A stretch of DNA of 64,000 nt from contig JAJNNY010000054.1 in assembly GCA_022453515.1 (NCBI GenBank), positions 1 through 64,000 of the forward strand, in the 5' to 3' direction. The notes under the pieces are model-generated. The model saw nothing but the letters and a program-made list of their open reading frames with translations. It did no database searches and was not told the origin of the DNA. A program made the position numbers and the translations under genes. This document shows, piece by piece, positions 1-10,800 of this stretch (the stretch's first letter is position 1; each line of letters opens with the position of its first letter). Origin of the DNA: Astrocystis sublimbata (lineage: Eukaryota; Ascomycota; Sordariomycetes; Xylariales; Xylariaceae).

Positions 1-261
1 ATGATCTCTTCGAGAGTGACGAGGTCGCGGATGTCAAGGGCGCAGGGGTAGTTCGTCTTGTCGTTGGCGGGATCGAGGTTGACGACAGAGCACTCGCGGC
101 CTACGGCGCCCATGAACTGGTGCACTATATTGTAGATCGTGAGCTTAACTGCTAAACAACAGGCTTGGTTGATTGGGTTTCACTGGGGTAAACTTACTGC
201 CATCGCAATACGTGCTCTTGCCTGCGCCGGGGCTGCCGAGCACCAGTTGCGCGAAAGGCAT
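1..261 (-). CDS. GPN2: GPN-loop GTPase 2 (partial, N-terminus only)
   Basis: Exons run 261..198 and 124..1, joined across a 73-bp intron (125-197) with a GTAAGT donor and TAG acceptor. The gene continues beyond the window edge. The product opens MPFAQLVLGSPGAGKSTYCD, whose Walker A (GSPGAGKST) begins eight residues from the start. After the splice it continues HQFMGAVGRECSVVNLDPAN and then TNYPCALDIRDLVTLEEI. This order is characteristic of the GPN2 branch of GPN-loop GTPases, which in yeast and human take part in assembly and nuclear import of RNA polymerase II. The Gly-Pro-Asn loop itself lies outside the window. The ATG at 261 is the only start that puts Walker A in the usual place. It is divergent from BUB3, sharing a 466-bp upstream region. 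Confidence 0.9.
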
Positions 262-727
262 CGCGATGAATCTTTGACTGTATGATCTCGGGTATGGTAT
301 GTAGATGAATGCTGGGAAATCGAACTGGCAGTTAGGTGAGAAAATAGGTAGCAGATGCGACAATAGTCAAATAATGCGCCGAGGTAAGCACAGTATGTAG
401 AGCCCGAATGGTTGCCCCTCAACCCCTCCATCAGGTCAATAAGTCGATTGACCTGGGGAAAATTAGGCGGTGGGGTGTGGCAGATATACAGTGCCTTTCT
501 GACTGTGAGCAGGGTAGCTTCGATTGTTGTTTACCTCTTATCGATTGCAGCGCAACTGCCTGTTGCTATGTCACTGTCCATCTTAAACATTCATCCATGT
601 TCCCTTTTGCGACAGCCCAACATACACCACACCACACCAAGTCACAATCTTCGAAAGTGTAACCATTACTCCCACACGTCCACATCACCGGAACGTTCTT
701 ACCTGACACATTCGCACATCCACAACC
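262..727. promoter_or_regulatory. Divergent intergenic region GPN2 / BUB3
   Basis: The 466 bp lie between two divergent start codons and must hold both promoters and 5' leaders. The part next to BUB3 (about 600-727) is rich in ACAC/CCACACC and pyrimidine tracts, as is common in fungal leaders. No clear TATA element or protein-coding signal was seen. Confidence 0.6.
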
Positions 728-2006
728 ATGGCGCCTGGTAAGCAGCTCTCTACACCTACAACACCTGCCATGCAACCAGCTAACCCTTGACGGGCAGCCG
801 TGCAATTCGAGCTCGCGCAGCCGCCCAGCGATGCGATATCCGCCCTAAACTTCGCGCCCTCGTCGCCGTCGCGCCTTCTGGTCTCATCGTGGGACAAGAA
901 TGTCTACCTCTACGACACCACACAGACGGCGACGGAAGGCGAAGGAAGCGAGGCGCCGCAGGGCACGCTGATCCGGACCTTCGAGCACCGCGCGCCTGTG
1001 CTGGACGTGTGTTTCGGCGCCGACGACGACGAGGCCTTCAGCGCCGGCACCGACTGGGCCGTCTCGCGGCTGGACCTTACCAGCGGCGAGCAGACCGTGC
1101 TGAGCAGACATAGCGCGCCGGTGCGGAGGGTCGTGTACAGCCGGCAGCATTGTGAGTCCTCTTCTCTTTCCTCTCATCTACAATAACAACGACCTCGAGG
1201 CGTTGCGCCGACCCATTCCATCCTTCTCAAATAGCAAGATAGCCAATATCGCTAACCAATCCTTTCCTCTCTCCCTAGCAATCCTAATCTCCGCCTCCTG
1301 GGACAGCACCCTCCACGTGCACAACCCGCACGACGCCTCGGCCACCGTCCCCCTCGTGATCCCCCTCCCCGGCAAACCGCACGCCCTCGCCGCAAGCCCG
1401 TCAAAACTAATCGTAGCCATGACCTCGCGCCTCGTACACATCTACGACCTCTCCACCCTCGTCTCCTCCCTGCAATCCGCGCCCCCCTCCCCACCATCCC
1501 CATGGCAACAACGCGAGTCCTCTCTGAAATTCCTCACGCGCGCCGTAGCAGCCATGCCGTCGGACGCCGGGTACGCAACATCGAGCATCGAAGGGCGCGT
1601 AGCAGTCGAGTTCTTCGACGCCTCCGCCGAATCACAAGCGCGAAAATACGCCTTCAAATGCCACCGCCAGACCCAAACCACCCCGACATCCGACGGTCCA
1701 ACAGACGTCGTCTACCCCGTCAACGCCCTCGCCTTCCACCCGACGTACGGCACCTTCGCCTCCGGCGGCGGCGACGCGACGGTGGCGCTCTGGGACGCCG
1801 ACGCCAAGCGGCGCATGAAAGTATACCAGAAATTCCCCGATTCCGTCGCGGCGCTTGCCTTTTCTTCCGACGGCCGCCAGCTCGCCGTGGCCGTGTGTCC
1901 GGGTTTCGAGACGGGCATGGAGGATTATTCGGGCGAGGGCAGGACGCGGATTCTGGTCAGGGTGTTGGGGGAGAATGAGGCGTTGCCGAAGGGGAAGGCG
2001 AAGTAG
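728..2006 (+). CDS. BUB3: Mitotic checkpoint WD40 protein Bub3
   Basis: Three exons: 728-737, 798-1151 and 1279-2006. The introns are 60 and 127 bp with GTAAGC and GTGAGT donors. The protein is 363 residues, close to yeast Bub3 (341). The N-terminus reads MAPAVQFELAQPPSDAISAL, followed by SSWDKNVYLYD, the typical opening blade of Bub3. Later blades show ISASWDSTLHVHNP and GTFASGGGDATVALWDADAK. Bub3 is a seven-bladed propeller that binds the Bub1 and Mad3 GLEBS motifs and phosphorylated MELT repeats at kinetochores, delaying anaphase until chromosomes attach. The first exon is only ten bases long, so the start depends on the splice. ATG at 728 with the ACAACC leader fits well. The C-terminus carries a lysine-rich tail. 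Confidence 0.93.
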
Positions 2007-2751
2007 GTTACTAGATACCTACCTACCTAATTTGGGACGGGGTCAAAAGAGAGAGAGAAGCAGAGAAGGAGGTAGAGGGGAGGAAGACGGTGCATGAATG
2101 GGGGAAAGTGTGAGAAAAGACATGAAATGGATGAGGGATGAGAGCTGTGTGATGCAAGGAGATACCTAGGTAAGTTAAGCTACCCGAGGCAGATGGGGCA
2201 ACGGAGGAAGCGAATGTGAGCAGAAGAATAATATATCTCAAAGAAACAATAACTCAGGCTGGAAATCCGGCATGTTATGATCCACTTTTCGAAATTCACA
2301 GGCCGCGCCCACTACCCCCGTAAGTGAATTGAGAGCTAGCGCTAGAGCTAGGAAAAGGGGGTTGCGATCGTTGCCACAGAGCAGATGGTACACATGTAGC
2401 GCCGAAGATCGCTTCAATAATCAATAATATTTTTCTAAGTCTATTTCTAAAGGACCATACAAGCAAGCAGCCAGTGACGTGAAGTTAAACAGTAAATAGT
2501 AAGAACCATTTTGATAGGTATTATTAATTGAACAAGTCTAATTCGACATGTCATTTGCATAAGCTCCCAAACATTCGCCAGCAAGAGATAGATCCGCCCC
2601 TATCAAGATGCGTCAACTAAATAAATAGCTATGATCAATGTTTGTGACAATTCCTTGTCAACCTCCCAAATAGCCGTTAGTGATTGATCATCGATAGTAG
2701 CCGACACCAGCGGCGAGATCATGATGAGGAGAGTTGTCCGCCGTATTATCC
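2007..2751. other. Intergenic, convergent 3' ends
   Basis: These 745 bp lie between the convergent ends of BUB3 and the unrecognised gene at 2752. They hold short ACCT/AGGT microrepeats (2011-2030 and 2163-2175) and an AT-rich stretch around 2420-2540. No coding signal was seen. Confidence 0.5.
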
Positions 2752-4321
2752 TTATCGAGGTATATACGTAAGCAAGCTCTGGCGAAAGTAGGAGAAGGTC
2801 GATGGTATTACTTCATCTGGTTCAGAGTCCAGCACGGTATTCTGCATCTCTCTATCCCCATCGTCGGGCTTGTCTTGGTCCCGCTGTTCGGAGCCATCCT
2901 CGATGTCTTCGAGGTCCATAGACATTGTATCGCGATTGTCGTTACGTGATTCGTCTTCATGTTCCGTATCATTATAGCAGCTTGACCCCTCGTCGTCATA
3001 CTCGTCTTCGCTCTCTTGACCTTGGCAACCTGGCGTGGCTCTCATCGGCGTCGAGAGTCTATATGCCCTATGGCGGCTCTGGGACAGGCGCCTACGTTTC
3101 CCAAGGCTCTCAAACCCAGAGGGCATTCTTCTCAATTGCGGTGCAGTTTGGTTCATGCTCGATCTGAGGATGACTGTTGATGCTGTGCTAAACGACGATT
3201 GACCATTATCGTTGTTCACACCTGTGTCTATGGTCATTGGTATAATCGAGTCTTCTTCGAAGTTTTCTCGCGTGGGCCAGACCTCGGGAGCTGGCATGTG
3301 TCGCCCTTTGGTCTTTAGGGCGTGCCTCTCTTGTGTATGTTGCTGGCTTGAACCTTTGGGGCTCTGAATACTGCTCTCAGCCTCTACCGAAAGCTGCCCG
3401 AATGCGGATAATGACCGTGATCGTTTGCGTTTGTGTCTACCTGTCATGATGAAAGTATTGTCTGTTGTTACCTCGTCGTCTGAAAACCCATCCCCGATTT
3501 TCCAAGTGGGCTCGGGCTGGCTCCTGGCTTTTGGGAACCTGAACAGGTTTGACATCTGGCCATTTGATAGCCGGAAAGCCCCCTTCGTGACATAGGTTTT
3601 CTTGTTGCCAGATGATATAAGCGGAGGTGAAGGGGTTATGATAGGTGAAGCCGGAGAATGCCACTCAGAAGAGTTCGAAGAGAGGCTTCTATCTCGTGTA
3701 TGCTGTCGCGGCCTCGACACACTCCTGAGCCTGAAATTCCCTTGGGTTCTTTGACGGTTGAGGTGGTCAGATTGAGGTAAAGAGCCGCGTCTCCTTCGGG
3801 TCCGGCCTCTGGATGGGCTTCTCTGTGCCGATGTCGCTCTTGATTGAGTGCGCGAGCTAGATTCGGCTGGGAACGAGGTGTGTCGATGGTCATCTGAGCC
3901 AAGCTCGACTGAGATAGGACTTGATGGCGGCGAGCTGACTCTGCGGCTTCGGGTTCCGGTCAAAAGTCAGTATGCATACAAGTGATCTGGTATAGGAGTA
4001 AAAACGACTAAGATACCTTTGGCCACGAGTTCTGACGTCTGAATAGTAGGTTGGCGCTGCAGATCTCCTTCGTTTCGAGTTGGCACGCACGGGAGATCTA
4101 GTTCGACCACGGGAATCCATCTGTTCACTCACGTCCTGGTCTGCGATGCCAGCCGTCAGGGGCTCTTGGACAGGATTCCGATATCCCAATGACTTTGTGC
4201 GTCGGAGGACTGCATAACTGCGTGCTGATGAATTTGCTGCATGAGTAGATGACGCAGCGTGGATGGGCCCAGTACGGGAGGACATGGCAGGCAAATCATC
4301 ATGGGAGACAATTTCAGCCAT
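2752..4321 (-). CDS. Hypothetical protein, Ser/Arg-rich with acidic C-terminus
   Basis: Two exons, 4321..4017 and 3946..2752, joined by a 70-bp intron with a GTATCT donor, a TACTGAC branch site and an AAG acceptor. Frame is kept, giving 499 residues. The ATG at 4321 has a good context (AACATGG). The family is not recognised. The N-terminal and middle parts are rich in Ser and Arg, with several basic clusters such as GRHKRKRSRS that look like nuclear localisation signals. The C-terminal quarter is strongly acidic (runs of Asp and Glu around SEDEYDDEGSS). The layout suggests an intrinsically disordered nuclear or chromatin-associated protein. That is inference from composition only. It lies between BUB3 and the polyketide synthase and is probably not part of the cluster. 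Confidence 0.6.
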
Positions 4322-4892
4322 GTTCGAAGCAACTATGTGTGCAATAAGATTAGATATGAACTGGGTATGTAGCGTATGTGGTAGAATATGAGTATATATG
4401 CGTCTAAGCCAGGCCTGATGTGCATCGCGAGAGTGTGCAAGCGGCCGTCGGATTACCCAGATTGCGTCGATGGCAGGCAAAGTATGACAATGGGAAGTGC
4501 TTTCCCACTCCAGTTGACATTTGGCTTGCTCCTTCTCTCTTGTCATCTTCATCTACCATATTTGTCGGCAAGAGCATTACGTGGATCGGTGCGATATTGC
4601 CAGGAAGGTGCCGTCCACAGATGGCACTTCATTACAGCACGTACCGCTCGTACTTACCTGCACATGAGTTTGAACCTTGTGCATCACGTCATGTTCGTGT
4701 CAGCGACATGTAGGGACATTGAGGTTCAACCAAAACTGGACCTATGTCCATTAAAGGCACATCGTCTGTCTCTATGAGAAATACGGCGAGTTGCCAGACC
4801 ACAAAACCATGTCTCTCATTCTGGAGACCGACCTTCAAGGTTGTGTGTAAAGAGACTCAATCCATTTCTTTCATCTTTCAGAGTGAGTGGCA
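4322..4892. other. Intergenic between the hypothetical gene and the PKS 3' end
   Basis: These 571 bp must include the 5' region of the minus-strand gene starting at 4321 and the 3' region of the PKS. Short open frames here have no domain-like features. No other feature was seen. Confidence 0.4.
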
Positions 4893-7800
4893 TCAACTCT
4901 TACTCGACTTCATCTCAACAACAAGCTCCCCCACAAACTTGACCGTCTTGCCCCCGACAATATCGCGCACCGGAACCTGCACAGAGAAGTTCTTGCTCAT
5001 CCAGTTATGCAACTCCACTGCCACCAGCGAGTCCACGCCAAAGGCATGAAGTGGTTTATCCGTGTCCACGTCTTCGGGTTTGATGCCGAGTGCCCTTGCC
5101 AGCTTCTTAGCTAGCGCCTCGATGACCACTACCGCCTTCTCTTCCGCTGAGGTAGCCAGCTCGAAAAGCATTGCAGGGCTTTCGCCATCCCCGAGGTGTT
5201 GCGCTGCGATGCCTGTGCGAGGTTGGGAAAAGTGTGCCATCAGCGGCCGGTGCAGCGCCTCGGCGGGCTCGAGCTGGCGATGAAACAAATCAGCCGGCGT
5301 GACGAGGCCGACGGTGAGCTGGCTATGCGACAGCAGCGGCTGCGTCGGGCTGCAGCATAGGTCTAGCAGGGAGAGGAACTCGTCTTCTTCGATCTGCGCA
5401 TGGCCTTGGGACTCGTCGAATCTCTTCTGGAGGGTCTCGGATTCGGCTATCACGCCGATGCTTCCCATCACGCCTAGATCGACGGACAAGGCGGTTTTAC
5501 CACTATACAGAGGCGACGAATTTCGGTGCGCGGCTAGGGCGTCTTGGAACGTGCACCCGGCTGCGTAGTTGGCCTGTCCCATATTCCCCAAGATTCCCGC
5601 GTTCGACGAGAGCATGATGAAGAAGTCAAGGTCACGCGGCAAGAGAGCGTGAAGGTTCCACGAGGTCTGTACCTTGGAACGTATGGCTCCTTGCCATTGC
5701 TGGTGTCTCATATTTTCGAACACGGAATCCTAATGATGGTAATTAGATGAGTACCAAGTCTTTGACATTGAAGTGTTTGCGGAAGAGTTCGGTCGAAAAT
5801 TATCATGCCCGGATGAAAGGCTTACCTGGAGAGCCATGGCAGCGTTGATGCAGCCCCGTATAGGGGGCATCGTCTGGCTGCACTGTGCCAAGAGATCGGA
5901 CAACGAACTTTCTGACGATACATCACATTGCGGAGTGATGATCGTAACACCCTTCAACCTGAGCTCGGCAACTAACTGCTGGGCCTTCTCAGACCCCGAA
6001 CCCCCAGATCTCGAAGGGACGATGAGATATTTGGCGTTCCTAGTAGCCATCCATCTCAGTATAGATCGTCCGATCCCCCCTAGTCCCCCGGCAACGAGAT
6101 AACTGGCATCTTCCTCAAATCTCGAGTATATGCGGTCGATAATCAGTTTCTGCGAATTCCTTGAGTCAGCCTGTGTCCCGATCTCCGTGTTTGCGATAGG
6201 GTGTAAGCCATTACCTGCACTTGAACTGTGCCATCAATCCTTATGACGGTGCGCCCTGCATTTTTCCCATTCTGCACGTAACGAAATGCGTCTTCTACCT
6301 CGTTGATACCATATACGTGTAAAGGGTCCGGGCACCTTATCTTCCCTGACTCGGCAAGATCCATCGTTTTTAACAACAGCTCTCTCGCCATGTCCCTGTT
6401 ATGCAGCATCATATGCCTAAGGTCGACTGCCGCAAACATAACATTCTTTGCAAAACCGCTCATCGGCAACGAAGAATTGGCGTATATATCGGCCTTTCCA
6501 ATCTCGACAAACCGACCATATGGCGCGACGCAATCCCACGAGGCCATAAGACTTTCACCTGCCAGAGAATTCAGCACAAGGTCAACGCCGACACCGCTTG
6601 TCATGCGCTTGATACCCGCTGCAAATGAGGTATTGCGGCTATAGAAGATGTGGTCAACAGGGATGTTGTACTTCTCGACAAGCAGCTTCTTCTTAAAGTC
6701 GTATCCAACAGTGGCAAAGATCTCAGCGCCGACGAGCTGCGCAACCTGTATGGCCAATTGGCCAGTGGCTCCCGAGGCGGCGTGAATCAGTACCTTGTCT
6801 CCCTTCCTCAATCGTCCAACTTCCATCAACGAGTGCCAAGCGGTCATGGCCGGACCAACAATCCCACATGCCGTCTCGAATGATATTGAATCCGCAATCT
6901 TGACAACTGAAGTCTGGTCTGCCCTCGGGCGCGCCCGCATACATCCCATGGCGCCCATGTAGACTCTGTCACCGGGCCTTACTGACGTACACTCAGCGCC
7001 CACTCTCGTGACCACGCCGGCGCAGTCGGACCCAAGATCGGCCTCTTCAAGTCGTCCTAGGGCGATGAAGACATCGCGAAAATTGACACCCCACGCTCTA
7101 GCGTCGATCTCAATCTCAGTGACACCTAAGGGAGCAGCAGAGTCTGTATCCTCCTTGAAATGAAGCGTTTCGAGTGACCCGCGACTCCCGATGCTTAGCA
7201 TGACGGGCGGACTGGAGAGCCAGGACCTGGTCTTCATTTGCGGATGAAGAGAGTCTTGGAGAGCCTTGTTCATGACAGTCCCTTCGACTAGCCTCCCGGT
7301 TGTGATTGTGCCATCGCGGATGACGTATTCGAGTTCTGTCGACTGGGACTCGAAAGCTGTTGTGAAGATGTTGAAGACGTGCTGAGCGTTCCGGGTGACT
7401 GTATGCATTGAGGTGTCTTCTAGGGTGAGTGATACAATCCGCTTGTTGACTAACTCTGCACGCAGGGATCGTAGAAATCCATCTTTGAGACCATGATAAG
7501 GCTCCAGGAGGGAGCCAATTGTGTTGGTCTCTGGTTTCGGCGTCCCGGTCACCCACAAGAGATTGGTGGACCGTAGTATCCAGCTCTGGATCAGTTGAAA
7601 CGAAGATGCTGTCATGTCAGCTAGAAGAGATTTGCCTATATCGGCGAGCCAAATGACTGTGTCGTCTGTTCGCACTTCTATCTCTGCAATCTGCGATATG
7701 ATGACAATTTTAGCTTCACCATTTTTCAGAATGCGATTCATGTCTTTGAAACAGGCTGCCATGCTTTTCTGGAGTTCGTCGTTCTCGTTATCAATGACGA

Positions 7801-10800
7801 GCAGGAGGGATTCTCTGGGGCCCGTGACACCCTTTCTACTTTCATCAACAACCTGAGTTGAGACGACGATGCTGGCGTAACGAGCGTCGGTCTCCTTGCG
7901 GTCTCTGATGACCATATCAAGGCCTGAGAAGCCATTTTCCCGCAGGATTTCGCACCATTCTGATTCAGAGTAAACAGGACCACATGTGTGTGGGCATAGC
8001 TTCTCGTTGGCGTCGGACCACCAATTTGGCAAGATGCCAAGGCCAAAATTCACGGCAATTGAGGGTGGCTGAACAAATTCTCGCAGTATCAAGTGGCCGC
8101 CGGTCTTGAGAGCATTGCCAAGCTTTTTGATCAGGACTCTGGGGTTCCTGGTCATGCTCCAGAAATTGTTGACGACTATGAGATCGTATTCTTTGGTTCC
8201 AAGGCTTCCGACTACTTCCTGGTCTTTGCCATGACGCAGGGATTGGAACTGCAAACGATCCTTGTATTGTGCGAATCGCGCTGGCGCCTCGCAGACCGAG
8301 TTCGAGTGCATAGATACGTCGTTATACGTGTACTGGGTGAAGGCGATGCCCCCTGTCTCATCTTCAATTTGCTGCAATGCAGAGAGTACATGCTCTGTCA
8401 TGTTGCACTGACCAAAACCAAATTCTACGATCCTCTGGTTGGGGGTTTGATGCGCTGCGAGTCGTAGATAGGAAGATATCTTGCCTTGCGACGTGGTATC
8501 AAATGCAGCGTCGTAAAAGTCCTGGACGAGTGACGAGGCTTGTATATCCTCAGCGCTGATTTCTCCTCGGACGAGACGAGCGATATTTCGACTGACTTCG
8601 TTGAACAACTTCCAAGACGGTCTCTTATTCACCAGATCTTGGAGACGTCTGTCTAGGTCCTCCGGGCCTTCGGGACTTCCAAGAGAAACTGATGCCGATT
8701 GCAGTTGCATGTCCATCCAAGAAACATATTGTTCCATGCCCACGGGCGCAGTTGACCAATCTGTTTCCCGCAACCCACCAATCTCACGCCTCATCACATC
8801 GTAAAGCGTCCTTTCCAACTCGAGGTAACTTTCTACGACGTCCTTGTCATCGTCTGAAAATTGGTCAACCTTGCATTGATCATGCAGTTGTTCCGTAGTT
8901 AGAAGGGAAAGTTGCGGCTGCCAATTGATGGTATGGGTTTTCCTTTGCCCCTTATCTTCAGCGACGCTTCCAGCGATGGACATGACAGAGCAAAGACCCA
9001 TCGGGGGTGGTTGCGGTGATGGTACAGTCGATGCCAGTCTCATTTGGTTTCAAACGTGAGTCACTGAGCACTCGAAGCTGGTCCGCATCTTGCCAGCCGT
9101 TCGCAGAGATCCATGCGTCCTTCATAATGTGGGGGACCATGGTCGACAATGGCTTGGAAACCCCCTTAGATGGCGCAGTGGCAGCAATCTGACAGCAGGC
9201 ATCGAGGATACCGGGATGAACAATCCCCTGAAATGTTCCAGCTTTTAAAGTACCGATATGCGCTGTACACACATCTTGATTGTCCCACGCGATGGCTGTC
9301 GCCAAGGAGAACGTCGGACCATATTTGAGTCCTTGACTGTCCATGAAACGATAGAACTTATCCTTCGCTATGTTGCTCGTCGACGCCAACCTCGCCTTCT
9401 CGTAATCACTGACAAATTTCTCCGCAGCGGCACGGGCTTCAAAGCCGCCGTCGCCGTGCATAGACGTGTCTTTGAGTTCGGCATGGATCACTGCCTTGAA
9501 GCACTCCCTCCAGCTCGAATCCGCAGCGGAACACGTAAAGATCTGGACTTCAAACCGTGAGGAGGCCTTCTCGTGCGCCCGTTGTAGGTTACGACATTGC
9601 GTGATGGCTTCCACATCAGCGTCTTCCCGCAGGATAATCGGCTGCATGAAGCTCGCTTCTTTGACGCGATAGCCCTCGGGCCGTGAAACGAGACACTGCG
9701 TCACTGCTTCGAGAGCCATCATCAACATCCCCGTTGCGGGAAAGAATATCTCCTCGCCGATCACGTGGTCTACAACCCACGGATATTCGTCGACGCCGAG
9801 GAATTTCCGCCAGCGCGGCTCGAGCGGGTTCCAGTCCGCGACACGCGATCCGAGCAGACTGGGCGGCACCGAGCCGCGCAGGCGCCAGTCGCGGCTGAGT
9901 CGCGACTCGTGCCAGAAGATCTGGGAGTGGTCGAAGGGGTATTCGGGCATGTTTGCGAGGGGCTGTAGTGTGGGTTTGGGGGGATTGGGGCTGTTCGCGG
10001 CTTGGATGCTGACGGAGTGCCCGTCGACGAATAACTGGCCGACTAAGCCTAGCATGCTCTCTACCGATGGAACTTGCTTATGCAGAGTCGGTAGATATCG
10101 GAATTCTTTGCCTCCGGTAACTTGGGTTGTGGTGTCTTTGATGGACCGTTGCAGTGCGGAATGGGGGCCAACTTCGATGAAATGGGTTATTGGCTTCATG
10201 CCGTCGGCCCGCGGCGCTGCTGATACAATGTATTGTAACGCGTCTGTGAACCGTACGGGAGAGACCAGGTTGTCGACCCAGTACTGGGGCTGGCATAGCA
10301 TGTCGGCATTCGTTTTGAGACCTGTTACGGAGGATACCATGAGTGTGTCGTTGTGATGTGACCTCCCTCGCGTAAGATCTTCTAAGCAACCCAGATATTC
10401 ATCCGCGATCTCACGCATAGCAGGTGAGTGGTATGCGACGCCTGTATTAAGCTCGTGGGCAAAGATATTATCCTTGTCTAGATGCTTCTTCAGGGAGTCA
10501 ATCGCGGCTTTATCTCCCGAAAGCGTGACATTATACGGGCTGTTAACACAAGCAATGCTTATGTCTCCATTCGTCTTGGCCTCGGATAGATATGATTGCA
10601 CTCCCGCCTCGGGAATATTGACCGACATCATGGCTCCCGGCGTTTTAGTTGACGCGATGAGTTTTTCCGCGAGCTGGCCCCTGTAGAAGGCGATCTTGCA
10701 CGCGGATGCAAGGGCGAGGGCACCACAGGCATATGCGGCTGCTATTTCCCCTGACGAGTGCCCGATCACAGCGCGGGGCCTGATGCTGAATGTTTCTAGT

